This document shows, in pieces, positions 7,726 through 15,914 of a stretch of DNA of 57,645 nt. Location of the stretch: NCBI RefSeq assembly GCF_001557235.1, contig NZ_LSJI01000247.1:1-57645 (forward strand). Direction: 5' to 3'. This stretch comes from Phenylobacterium sp. CCH9-H3. Lineage in GTDB: Bacteria; Pseudomonadota; Alphaproteobacteria; Caulobacterales; Caulobacteraceae. Made by a program: the position numbers and the translations under genes. The stretch's first letter is position 1. Every line of letters starts with the position of its first letter. Below the pieces are notes generated by a model that ran no database searches, was not told where the DNA came from, and worked only from the letters and a program-made list of their open reading frames with translations.

Positions 7726-9834
7726 GTGAGCCAGCAACCCGTTCCCTCCGCCCCGCCGCCCCGCGGGCGCAAGGCGCCGCCCCGGCCGGGCGCCCGCCGC
7801 CCCTTCAGGGATCGGCTCAGGTCTGCGCGGCTCAGGCCACCGAAGCTGACGCCACCGACGAAGAAAGCCCTGGGGTGGACGGGTGGGATCCTGGCGGTCG
7901 TGGCCGTCGCGATCGCGATCCTGATCCTCATATGGGACTGGAACTGGTTCCGCGGGCCGCTCGAGCGCATCGCCTCGGCGCGGATGCATCGCGAGGTGAC
8001 CATCGCCGGGGACCTGAACGTCAACCTGTGGTCCTGGCGGCCCAGCGCCACCGTCGACGGCATCTCCATCGCCAATCCCGCCTGGGCGGGGCAGGGGAAG
8101 ATGGGCACGATCGACCGGCTGCGGGTCCGTGTGCGGCTGGTTCCGTTGCTATGGGGCAAGGCCGATATCCGGGTCCTGGCGGTGGAGCGGCCCAACTTCA
8201 GCCTGCTGGCCGACGCAAGGGGCCGCAAAAACTGGGACTTCTCGGACGGGCGGGTGAAGGCGCCCATGAACCTGCCGCCGATCCAGCGGTTCATCATCCG
8301 GGACGGCCAGCTCAAGTACCTCGACGCCCAGCGCGACGTCCGCTTCCAGGGCACGATCAACGCCCGCGAACGGCTCGGCGCCGACAATCGCGGGTTCGAA
8401 CTGACCGGCCGCGGCACGATCAACGGCGCTCCCTTCCGCGCCGAGGTGGTCGGCGGGCCACTGCTGAACATCGAGCGCGACAAGCCGTATCCCTTCGACA
8501 TCGACCTGCGGGCGGGCCAGACCTACGTCACCGCCCGCGGCGCGGTGCCCAAGCCGTTCGACATGGGCCGCTTCCACATGAACGCCACGGCCCGCGGGCC
8601 CGACATGGCCCAGCTGTTCCCGCTGACCGGCGTGGCCCTGCCCAACACGCCGCCCTACAGCCTGCGCGGCCGGCTCTCGCGCGACGGGCTCCTGTGGAAG
8701 ATCGACAACCTTGGCGGTCGGGTCGGCGACAGCGATCTGTCCGGCGACGTGTCGGTGGATACCGGCCGCGATCGCCCGTTCCTCAAGGCCGACCTCAGCT
8801 CGCAGAGCCTGGATTGGGACGACCTGGGCGCGCTCTTCGGCGCGGCGCCGAAGGTGGGCCCCGGCGAGACGGTCTCGCCCGAGCAGGCCGCCATCGCACG
8901 CACGATGAAGGCCCAGCAGCGCCTGCTCCCCGACGCCCCCCTCGACGTCAGCCGCATCCGGGCGATGGACGCCGATGTCAGCTACCGCGCGGCGTCCATC
9001 CGCGACGCGCCGGTGAAGCTGAACGCCGGCTCGGTGCGGGTGCGCCTTGAGGACGGGCTGCTGCGGGCCCAGCCGCTGAAGCTGGACCTGCCGCGCGGCC
9101 AGGTCAGCGGGCACGTCAACCTGGATGCCCGCAAGGCCACGCCGGTCACCGACCTCGACCTGCGGCTCACCAACTCGCGTATCGAGACTCTGATCCCGGT
9201 CCAGTTCCAGGGAGCGCCCGCCCTGACCGGATCGCTGGTCGGCCGCGCCAGGCTGACGGGCGAAGGGAACAGCGTCCACAAGGCGTTCGCCAGCGCCGAC
9301 GGAGAGGTGATGGTCGTGGCGCCCGGCGGCGAGATCCGCAAGGCCTTCGCCGAGCTGATGGGCGTCAACGTGGTCAAGGGGCTGGGCTTGCTGAACAAGC
9401 GGGACACCACGCCGATACGCTGTGGCGTGGCCCACTTCGAGACGCGCGACGGGGTGATGCGGGCCAACAACATCGTGTTCGACACCGGGCCGGTGCTGGT
9501 GACCGGCAAGGGCTCGGTGAACCTGGCGACCGAGCGGATGGACCTGCGCCTGCGCGGCCAGGACAAGAAGTTCCGCCTGGTGCGCGTGCTGCTGCCCGTC
9601 ACGGCCAAGGGGCCGCTAATGGCGCCCAAGCTGGGCGTGGAGCCCGGGGCGGCGCTGGCCCAGGGCGGGGCCGCGGCGACGCTGGGGTCATTGTTGTCGC
9701 CTCTGGCCGCTATTCTGCCCTTCATCGATCCCGGCCTGGCGAAGGACGCCAACTGCGCAGCCTTGCTGGGAGAAGCGCAGGCGGACGGCGCGCCGGTCAA
9801 GTCCGCGCCGAAGTCGTTGACGGCCAAGCGTTGA
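7726..9834 (+). CDS. AsmA-family protein
   Basis: 702 residues from GTG. A basic, proline-rich cytoplasmic start (about 45 residues) is followed by one membrane helix near residues 50-70 (GGILAVVAVAIAILILIW) and then the AsmA-type periplasmic region: WRPSATVDGISIANPAW, a long beta-rich middle and a C-terminal AsmA domain with GSLVGRARLTGEG, KGLGLLNKRDT and TGKGSVNLATERMDLRL. AsmA-like proteins form bridge-like grooves and are linked to lipid movement and outer-membrane assembly. It starts 44 bp after the sugar transferase and may be co-transcribed. Confidence 0.88.
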   Translation: MSQQPVPSAPPPRGRKAPPRPGARRPFRDRLRSARLRPPKLTPPTKKALGWTGGILAVVAVAIAILILIWDWNWFRGPLERIASARMHREVTIAGDLNVNLWSWRPSATVDGISIANPAWAGQGKMGTIDRLRVRVRLVPLLWGKADIRVLAVERPNFSLLADARGRKNWDFSDGRVKAPMNLPPIQRFIIRDGQLKYLDAQRDVRFQGTINARERLGADNRGFELTGRGTINGAPFRAEVVGGPLLNIERDKPYPFDIDLRAGQTYVTARGAVPKPFDMGRFHMNATARGPDMAQLFPLTGVALPNTPPYSLRGRLSRDGLLWKIDNLGGRVGDSDLSGDVSVDTGRDRPFLKADLSSQSLDWDDLGALFGAAPKVGPGETVSPEQAAIARTMKAQQRLLPDAPLDVSRIRAMDADVSYRAASIRDAPVKLNAGSVRVRLEDGLLRAQPLKLDLPRGQVSGHVNLDARKATPVTDLDLRLTNSRIETLIPVQFQGAPALTGSLVGRARLTGEGNSVHKAFASADGEVMVVAPGGEIRKAFAELMGVNVVKGLGLLNKRDTTPIRCGVAHFETRDGVMRANNIVFDTGPVLVTGKGSVNLATERMDLRLRGQDKKFRLVRVLLPVTAKGPLMAPKLGVEPGAALAQGGAAATLGSLLSPLAAILPFIDPGLAKDANCAALLGEAQADGAPVKSAPKSLTAKR

Positions 9835-9880
9835 GGCCCTCAATCTCGACCGCATCAATAGGCCAAGAAGGAAGAGCGGC

Positions 9881-10387
9881 ATGGTGTGGGCGGTGAGCAA
9901 AGGGTGGGCGCTGGCCCTCGCGGTCGGCGTCGGCGCGGCTGTGGCGGCGGGCGGGGCCGTCGCCCACGACGACAAGCTGCCGGCCAACGCCAGTCCGGCC
10001 ACCAAGGCTGCCTATGCGCGCCATGAGAACTTCCGGAAGATGGGCGCGAACTTCAAGGCGCTCAACGACGAGCTCCGGAAGGGCGACCCGAACAAGGCGG
10101 TGGTGGCCTCCAACGCCAGGGCGTTGTCCGGCCTGGCCAACCAGCTTCCGACGTGGTTCCCGCGGGGCAGCGGGGTGGAAGCCAGGCCGATGAGCGAGGC
10201 CAAGCCCGAGGTCTGGCGCGACGCCGCCGGGTTCACCGCCGCATCCTCCAACCTGCAGACCCAGACCACCAAGCTGAACCAGCTTGCGGCGGCCGGCGAC
10301 ATCGACGGCGTGAAGGCGCAGGTCCGCGCCACCGGCGGCGCCTGCAAGGCCTGTCACGACAAGTACCGCCAAGAGAAGAAGGACTAG
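9881..10387 (+). CDS. Class II cytochrome c (c'/c556 type)
   Basis: 168 residues: a signal peptide of about 28 residues ending AVAHDD, a four-helix-bundle body (MGANFKALNDELRKG and similar) and a C-terminal haem site CKACH with Cys155, Cys158 and His159. This C-terminal CXXCH is the hallmark of cytochrome c' and c556 proteins, periplasmic haem proteins of electron transfer or NO/CO handling. The start has AAGGAAGAG upstream. It is followed after 2 bp by a b561-type membrane cytochrome, which makes a plausible electron-transfer pair. Confidence 0.92.
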   Translation: MVWAVSKGWALALAVGVGAAVAAGGAVAHDDKLPANASPATKAAYARHENFRKMGANFKALNDELRKGDPNKAVVASNARALSGLANQLPTWFPRGSGVEARPMSEAKPEVWRDAAGFTAASSNLQTQTTKLNQLAAAGDIDGVKAQVRATGGACKACHDKYRQEKKD

Positions 10388-10389
10388 CC

Positions 10390-11061
10390 GTGGCCGAGCC
10401 TTCGGGCGGCGTCCGAGCCAGGCTGTGGGACGGTCCCGTGCGGATCGTCCACTGGCTGCTGGTCGTCCTGATCGCGTTCTCCTGGTGGGCCTCCGAGGAC
10501 CACATGAACTGGCACCGATGGAGCGGCTACGCGATCATCGGCTTGGTGGTGTTCCGCATCTACTGGGGTTTCGCCGGTGGCGGGGCGGCCAGGTTCTCCA
10601 GCTTCGTGAAGGGGCCCAGGGCGGTGGCGGCTTATGCGGCGACCGTGGGGCGGCGTGAGGCGACGGCGACGCCGGGGCATAACCCGCTCGGCGCGCTCAG
10701 CGTCCTCGCCATCCTCGCCGTCCTGCTGGTGCAGGTGGGCACGGGCCTGTTCGCGGTGGACATCGATGCGTTCGAAGGCGGGCCGCTGTCGGACCGGGTC
10801 AGCTTCGATCTCGGGCGGCAGATCGCCGAATGGCACGAGCTCAGCTTCCGGGTGCTCCAGGCGCTCGTCGCCCTGCACGTCGCCGCGGTGCTGTTCTATT
10901 GGATCTGGAAGCGGACCAACCTGGTCGTCGCCATGGTGACCGGCAAACGGACGCTGCCCAGCGATCCCGGCCTGGCCCGCGCTCCGGCGTGGCGGCTGGC
11001 GGTGGGCGTCGTCCTGGCGGCCGTCGTCGCCTGGGCGCTCTCGAAGGGCTTCAGGTTCTAG
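10390..11061 (+). CDS. Cytochrome b561-type integral membrane protein
   Basis: 223 residues from a GTG 2 bp after the cytochrome c' stop. About five membrane spans are visible. Candidate haem ligands are His in VRIVHWLL, His in MNWHRWSGY, His in IAEWHELSF and His in LVALHVAAVL, the arrangement of bacterial b561 and hydrogenase/formate dehydrogenase b subunits. It would carry electrons between the quinone pool and a periplasmic partner; the neighbouring c' cytochrome is the obvious candidate. Longer upstream frames overlap the c' gene and lack homology-like sequence, so GTG 10390 is preferred. Confidence 0.88.
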   Translation: MAEPSGGVRARLWDGPVRIVHWLLVVLIAFSWWASEDHMNWHRWSGYAIIGLVVFRIYWGFAGGGAARFSSFVKGPRAVAAYAATVGRREATATPGHNPLGALSVLAILAVLLVQVGTGLFAVDIDAFEGGPLSDRVSFDLGRQIAEWHELSFRVLQALVALHVAAVLFYWIWKRTNLVVAMVTGKRTLPSDPGLARAPAWRLAVGVVLAAVVAWALSKGFRF

Positions 11062-11068
11062 CTTGGGC

Positions 11069-11094
11069 GGATGGCCGGTCGGGGCCGGCCATCC
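11069..11094. terminator. Bidirectional hairpin between convergent genes
   Basis: GGATGGCCGG (11069-11078) pairs perfectly with CCGGCCATCC (11085-11094) around a 6-nt loop. It lies between the b561 stop at 11061 and the stop of the minus-strand gene at 11101. No U-tract is present. Terminator role inferred from position and stem strength. Confidence 0.6.
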
Positions 11095-11100
11095 CTCGAA

Positions 11101-11433
11101 TCAGCTACGGCCGGCCGCGTCGCGCAGGCAGTTGAGCCACGCATCCTCGCGCAGCTTCTCGGCCTCGCGGAGTTTGGTTTCGGCCTCACGGACCGCGGCG
11201 TCGTGTTTGCGCCATTCCAGGACCGCGCCCTCGCGGGCCTCCCGGGCCGCTTCCAGCGAACCGAAACGGGCCAGGACGGCGCGGGTGGAGTAGTTCACCG
11301 GCGGCCCCACCGTCTCGCGATCGGGATAGAAGCCGGTGATCGAGTCGGCGGTCTCGCTGTCGATGTGGAACACGTCGGCCCAGCCCGCGTGATGGCGCAT
11401 CAGGGCCCAGGGTCGTTCGATCCGGTCGCTCAC
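11101..11433 (-). CDS. Hypothetical protein with charged C-terminal helix
   Basis: 110 residues from GTG, with GGAG upstream. The first half is rich in aromatic and charged residues (PWALMRHHAGWADVFHIDSE, FYPDRETVGPPVNYSTRAV). The second half is a long charged helix, probably coiled coil (EAAREAREGAVLEWRKHDAA, then EAETKLREAEKLRED). No known domain recognised. It converges with the b561 gene and stands alone. Confidence 0.6.
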   Translation of the reverse strand: MSDRIERPWALMRHHAGWADVFHIDSETADSITGFYPDRETVGPPVNYSTRAVLARFGSLEAAREAREGAVLEWRKHDAAVREAETKLREAEKLREDAWLNCLRDAAGRS

Positions 11434-11584
11434 CGATAGTCTCCGTCGAAGGTGTCCGATTCCGCCGGGGCGGTTGTCACATGCCCTTTAGCGCGACCCT
11501 TGGCCCCGTCCAACGCCGGGATGAGGTTTTTGGCTTCCCTTGCGTCGCGTCAGCGTGGGAAATCCGGCGGATTGATTTGATCCT

Positions 11585-12361
11585 TTGAACGTGTGGGCTT
11601 CGACTTTGAGCAAGATCACGATCGGCCGCCAATTCTGCGGCCCGCCGAACTCCGGCAACGGCGGCTACGTATGCGGGGTGCTCTCCAAGGGACTGGATGG
11701 TCCGGTGACCGCGGTCCTGCGCGCGCCGATACCCCTGGATGCCGAGCTGAGTCTGGAAGCGCGCGGCGGCGCCAATGTCCTGCTGGGCGAGGCCGACGCG
11801 GTCATCGGCCAGGGCGGGCCGGCGACGCAGGCGCTGCCCGAGCCCCCGCCGGCTCCGAGCCTGGAGGCGGCCCGTGCGGCGGCAGAGCGCCATACCGGCC
11901 TGACCAACCGCGTCCATCCGATCTGCTTCACCTGCGGCACGGCGCGGGAGGAGGGCGATGGCCTGCGTGTGCTGCCCGGCCAGCTCGAGGGCGCGGAGGC
12001 GGGCGTCGTCGCCTGCACCTGGACGCCGCATCGCAACTTCGCCGCCGCTGACGGGACGGTGGGGGCGGAGGTGGTGTGGGCCGCGCTCGACTGCCCGGGC
12101 TATTTCGCCTGGGTCGAGAAGGAGGGTCGCCATGGCGCCCTCCTGGGCACCATGACCGGCGAGGTGGTCGCACCCGTCAAGGCGGGCGAAGAGTACGTCG
12201 TGCTTGCCTGGCCGATCCAGAAGGACGGCCGCAAGGAGATCGCCGGCACCGCCCTGTTCGATCGCGAGGGGCGGCTGATGGCGCGCTCGCACCAGGTGTG
12301 GATCGTGCTGGGTCCCCGGCCCGCGACCGCGGTCCCGGCCACGGAGACGACAGGCGCCTGA
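11585..12361 (+). CDS. Hotdog-like thioesterase-family protein (tentative)
   Basis: About 258 residues. The start is uncertain: TTG at 11585 or GTG at 11591, neither with a strong ribosome site. The pattern SGNGGYVCGVLSKGL, then AALDCPGYFAW in the second half and an ending with ALFDREGRLMARSHQVWIVL, resembles two-hotdog acyl-CoA thioesterase-like proteins. A cysteine pair sits in HPICFTCGTAREEGDGL, which could bind metal or be structural. I did not find a definite catalytic residue. The next gene, an FMN-dependent hydroxy-acid dehydrogenase, begins 53 bp downstream. Confidence 0.6.
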   Translation: MNVWASTLSKITIGRQFCGPPNSGNGGYVCGVLSKGLDGPVTAVLRAPIPLDAELSLEARGGANVLLGEADAVIGQGGPATQALPEPPPAPSLEAARAAAERHTGLTNRVHPICFTCGTAREEGDGLRVLPGQLEGAEAGVVACTWTPHRNFAAADGTVGAEVVWAALDCPGYFAWVEKEGRHGALLGTMTGEVVAPVKAGEEYVVLAWPIQKDGRKEIAGTALFDREGRLMARSHQVWIVLGPRPATAVPATETTGA

Positions 12362-12414
12362 CCCTTGCACGCCGCGCCCGTGGGTTCCACAACCGCTCCG
12401 CGGGGAGGGTCCAT

Positions 12415-13557
12415 ATGAAGGCGGCTTCGGTCTCGGACTATCGGGAGCTGGCGCGGCGTCGGCTGCCGCACATCTTCTTCGAGTACATCGACGGCGGCTC
12501 CTACGCCGAGGAGACCCTGCGGCGGAACGTGGCCGACCTGGAGGTGATCGCGCTGCGCCAGCTGGTGATGCGCGACACCACCAAGCTCGACATGACGGTC
12601 CAGACCCTGGGCCAGACCCTGAAGATGCCTGTCGGCCTGTCGCCGGTCGGCATGGCGGGCATGTATGCCCGGCGCGGCGAGACCCGGGCGGCGCGGGCGG
12701 CGGCGGCGGCCGGCGTGCCGTTCTGCCTCTCGACCGTGAGCGTCTGTTCCATCGAGGAGGTGGCCGCCACCGGCGTACCGCCATGGTTCCAGCTCTACAT
12801 GCTGAAGGACCGGGGCTACATGCGCGAGCTCCTGCAGCGGGCCAAGGCCGCGGGCTCGCCGGTGCTGGTGTTCACGGTGGACCTGCCGACGCCGGGTTCG
12901 CGCTACCGGGACATCCGCTCCGGCTTCTCGGGCGCCGGACCTTTGCGGGCCGCCCTGACCCAGGCCTGGGACGGGATCACCCACCCCGCCTGGACCTGGG
13001 ACGTCTTCGTCCATGGGCGCCCCCACACCTTGGGCTCCGTGCAGGGCGCGGTGACCGAGGGTCGGCGGGTGACGGACTTCCTCGCCTGGATCGCCAGGAA
13101 CTTCGATCGCTCCGTCACCTGGAAGGACATGGATTGGGTGCGGGAGACCTGGGACGGCCCGATCGTGGTCAAGGGCGTGCTGGATCCCGAGGATGCTCGT
13201 GACGCGGTGCGGGCCGGCGCCCAGGGCCTGGTGGTCTCCAACCATGGCGGCCGTCAGCTCGATGGGGTCAAGTCCTCGATCTCGGCCCTGCCCCGTATCG
13301 CTCAGGCGGTGGGCGGGGACCTGGAAGTCTATATGGACGGCGGCGTCCGTTCCGGCCTGGATGTGCTCAAGGCCCTGGCTCTGGGCGCCAAGGCCTGTTT
13401 CGTCGGCCGGCCGTGGGCCTGGGCGCTGGGGGCAGGCGGGCAGCCCGCCGTCGAGAAGATGCTGGATGTCCTCAGGGCCGAGCTGGCGGTGGCCATGATC
13501 CTCACCGGCTGCACCGATGTGCGAAAGGCGGGCAGGAGCTTGCTCGACGAAGGTTAG
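12415..13557 (+). CDS. lldD: FMN-dependent alpha-hydroxy-acid dehydrogenase (L-lactate dehydrogenase type)
   Basis: 380 residues, matching LldD length, from an ATG with GGGGAGGG about 5 nt upstream; a longer frame upstream overlaps the previous gene. The family oxidises L-2-hydroxy acids to 2-oxo acids and passes electrons to the quinone pool. Motifs: FFEYIDGGSYAEETLRRN, MPVGLSPVGMAGM, WFQLYMLKDRGYM, FTVDLPTPGSRYRD, VVKGVLDPEDA and the catalytic/FMN segment VSNHGGRQLDG with its active-site His, then VYMDGGVRSGLDVLKALALG for phosphate binding. L-lactate is the most likely substrate but related acids are possible. Confidence 0.88.
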   Translation: MKAASVSDYRELARRRLPHIFFEYIDGGSYAEETLRRNVADLEVIALRQLVMRDTTKLDMTVQTLGQTLKMPVGLSPVGMAGMYARRGETRAARAAAAAGVPFCLSTVSVCSIEEVAATGVPPWFQLYMLKDRGYMRELLQRAKAAGSPVLVFTVDLPTPGSRYRDIRSGFSGAGPLRAALTQAWDGITHPAWTWDVFVHGRPHTLGSVQGAVTEGRRVTDFLAWIARNFDRSVTWKDMDWVRETWDGPIVVKGVLDPEDARDAVRAGAQGLVVSNHGGRQLDGVKSSISALPRIAQAVGGDLEVYMDGGVRSGLDVLKALALGAKACFVGRPWAWALGAGGQPAVEKMLDVLRAELAVAMILTGCTDVRKAGRSLLDEG

Positions 13558-13667
13558 ATCGCCTTCCACGCGAGCGCTATTCGCCGTCACGCGAATTCTA
13601 TTGTGCAGTGCGAAACCCTTTGCCTACCTTGCGAGTTCTGGACCCGCTTGGGTTTCGGAGGACGGGT

Positions 13668-13847
13668 ATGCGTGACGAAAGACTTCTCGCCTATTCCCTC
13701 AGTCACGACACGGACGTGTGGCGGTGGTCCGTCTATGACGAGGATGGCGTGACGGTCGCCGATGGGGCGCACGACACGCAGGCGGCCGCTCAGGCCGCGG
13801 TGGAATACACCCTGCGCTCCGCCGGCAGCGACGTCCTGACCGTGTGA
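13668..13847 (+). CDS. Small hypothetical protein, 59 residues
   Basis: Starts at an ATG with GGAGG 6 nt upstream, which decides the start against longer frames reaching into lldD. The product (MRDERLLAYSLSHDTDVWRW at the start, AVEYTLRSAGSDVLTV at the end) looks like a small folded cytosolic protein with a beta-strand start and a helix. No family recognised. A short GC hairpin (GCCCC/GGGGC, 13853-13865) follows its stop, before the PAP2 gene. Confidence 0.65.
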   Translation: MRDERLLAYSLSHDTDVWRWSVYDEDGVTVADGAHDTQAAAQAAVEYTLRSAGSDVLTV

Positions 13848-13886
13848 CCGTTGCCCCGACGGGGCGGGGCCTCTAGCCTGTCGGGA

Positions 13887-14591
13887 ATGTTGAGGCTGAC
13901 GCCCGCGCACCTGTGGCGTTTCGTGAAACGTTTCGAGGCGCGCGTTCTCATTGGGCTTGCGCTTGCCGCCGGCGCCCTGTGGACGTTCCTGAATCTCGCC
14001 GAAGAAATGGCCGAGGGCGAGATCGACGCGGTCGACCGGCGGCTGATCCTGATGCTGCGCAATCCGGCCGACCCCAGCGACCCGATCGGCTCACCCAACG
14101 TGGAGGAAGCGGTCCGCGACGTCACCGCGCTGGGCGGCACCACTCTGGTGGTCGTCATCACGCTCGTGTCGGTCCTGGCCTTCCTGTTCCACAACAAGCG
14201 CGTCCACGCGCTCGTCATGGCCGGCGCCGTGCTGGCGGCGTGGGCGTCGAGCGACCTCAGCAAGATGCTGTACGGGCGGCCCCGGCCCGACCTGGTGCCG
14301 CATGAGGCCTACGTCTATTCGGCGAGCTTCCCGAGCGGCCACTCGACCATGTCGACCGCCGCCTTCCTGACGCTGGCCATGCTGATCGCGAGCCTGGAGC
14401 CGCGGCGGCGGAGCAAGGCGCTGGCCTATGTGCTGGCCGCGCTGGTCGTCGTGGGCGTCGGCTTCAGCCGGGTCTATCTGGGCGTTCATTGGCCCAGCGA
14501 CGTGCTGGGCGGATGGTGTCTGGGCGCGCTGTGGGCCCTGGTCGGCTGGATCGTGCTTCGGGCCCTGCGCGCCCCGACGCGGGGCGCCTAG
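13887..14591 (+). CDS. PAP2-family membrane phosphatase
   Basis: 234 residues, about six membrane helices. The three phosphatase motifs are present: KMLYGRPRPDL, PSGHSTMS and SRVYLGVHWPSDVLGG. Enzymes of this family remove phosphate from lipid phosphates such as phosphatidic acid, PG-phosphate or undecaprenyl pyrophosphate at the outer face of the inner membrane; the substrate cannot be fixed here. The ATG at 13887 is preferred over an upstream alternative at 13851. Its stop shares CTAG with the stop of the amidase on the other strand. Confidence 0.9.
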   Translation: MLRLTPAHLWRFVKRFEARVLIGLALAAGALWTFLNLAEEMAEGEIDAVDRRLILMLRNPADPSDPIGSPNVEEAVRDVTALGGTTLVVVITLVSVLAFLFHNKRVHALVMAGAVLAAWASSDLSKMLYGRPRPDLVPHEAYVYSASFPSGHSTMSTAAFLTLAMLIASLEPRRRSKALAYVLAALVVVGVGFSRVYLGVHWPSDVLGGWCLGALWALVGWIVLRALRAPTRGA

Positions 14592-15868
14592 GAGCCGAAG
14601 CCCGCGAGGTCGGGCCTGCGGCCGTTCCAGCCCGAAACCCTTTCGAACGCGGCGCCGAGCGCCACAACGGACGCCTCGTCGCGCGGCCGCCCCAGGATCT
14701 GTAGGCCCACGGGCAGCCCGGCGTCGGTCAGGCCGCAGGGCGCGCTGATCGCCGGCAGGTCCAGGTAGTTCGCCGCCCGGGTAAGGCGGCTGAGCGGCGA
14801 GACCGTCTCGTCCACCGCCTCGATCGGCGGCGCCGGGATCGGGCAGGTGGGGCAGGCCAGGGCGTCGTAGTCCGCCAGCCAGGCGTGGAATTCCTGCTGA
14901 TCGGCTTCCCGGCGCAGATGGGCCTCGGCGAGGCGTTCGTCCGAGATCTCGCGCCCAGCCTCGAACCGGCGGACGATCCAGGGATCCATGACCTCGCCGT
15001 AGGCCTCGATCCGGTCCTTCCAAATGCGCCAGCCTTCGCCGGCCATCAGCATGCCGTTGGGCGTGAACGAGTGGTCCAGGGTCTGGGGCGGGGCGACCAT
15101 CTCCACGCCGAGGCCGGCGCCGCGCAGGCGGTCCAGCGCCTCCAGGTAGAGCCGGGCGACTTCGGGATGGACCTCGCCCAGCGCCTCCAGCGGGATGGCG
15201 GCCAGGCGGTACCCGCGGACGTCCGTGTCCAGCGCCGCCTCAGCGTCGAGCGGTCCGCGCACGGCCGCCTCTCCGTCCGGGCCTGAGATGACCGCGAGAG
15301 CCCTCGCCGCGGTCGCTACGTCACGCGCCAGCACCCCCACCGTATCGAGGGCGGGGCTAAGCGGATGAACACCCTTCAGGCTGACCAGCCCCCGCCCGGG
15401 CTTCAGGCCCACGACCCCGCAGGTCGCCGCCGGGATGCGCACCGAGCCCCCGGTGTCGCTGCCCAGCGCCGCGTCGCAGAGACCGGCCGCGACGGCCACG
15501 GCCGAACCGGAGGAGGAGCCGCCGGGCGCGCGATGCACCTTGGAGTCCCAGGGATTCCACGGCGCGCCGACCGCCCGGTTGGTGCCCCAGCCGCCGTAGG
15601 CCAGCTCCACCGTGTGGGTCTTGCCTACCGCCACATAGCCCGCCTGAAGCAGCCGCTCGACAACCGCGGCGTGGTGCGCGGGGCTGGGATCGAGCGGTAC
15701 GCGCGCGCCGCCGCCGGTCGGCACGTCGGCGACGTCGAACAGGTCCTTGATGGCGATGACGGGACCCGTGGCCGCTTCGCCCGTCAGCGGCGGATCGAAC
15801 ACCTGCACGAAGGCTTTCAGGCGGCCGTCGTAGCGGCGGATGCGGGCGAGCGCCTCGTCGGGAGTCAT
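14588..15868 (-). CDS. Amidase-signature amidohydrolase
   Basis: 426 residues. The amidase signature catalytic set is visible: Lys in VIAIKDLFDVADVP, cis-Ser in PGGSSSGSAVAVAAG and the nucleophile Ser in GSDTGGSVRIPA, followed by VVGLKPGRGLVS and SPALDTVGVLARDV. It hydrolyses an amide to acid plus ammonia, with unknown substrate. It is divergent from the malonyl-CoA synthetase gene with only 46 bp between start codons. Because malonamidases are amidase-signature enzymes and occur near matB in rhizobia, malonamate is a reasonable guess, not a conclusion. It overlaps the PAP2 gene by 4 nt (CTAG). Confidence 0.9.
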   Translation of the reverse strand: MTPDEALARIRRYDGRLKAFVQVFDPPLTGEAATGPVIAIKDLFDVADVPTGGGARVPLDPSPAHHAAVVERLLQAGYVAVGKTHTVELAYGGWGTNRAVGAPWNPWDSKVHRAPGGSSSGSAVAVAAGLCDAALGSDTGGSVRIPAATCGVVGLKPGRGLVSLKGVHPLSPALDTVGVLARDVATAARALAVISGPDGEAAVRGPLDAEAALDTDVRGYRLAAIPLEALGEVHPEVARLYLEALDRLRGAGLGVEMVAPPQTLDHSFTPNGMLMAGEGWRIWKDRIEAYGEVMDPWIVRRFEAGREISDERLAEAHLRREADQQEFHAWLADYDALACPTCPIPAPPIEAVDETVSPLSRLTRAANYLDLPAISAPCGLTDAGLPVGLQILGRPRDEASVVALGAAFERVSGWNGRRPDLAGFGS

Positions 15869-15914
15869 GTGCAGGACTATCGCAAGCGCGGTTCCGGCGC
15901 GCTAGGAGGCTACC

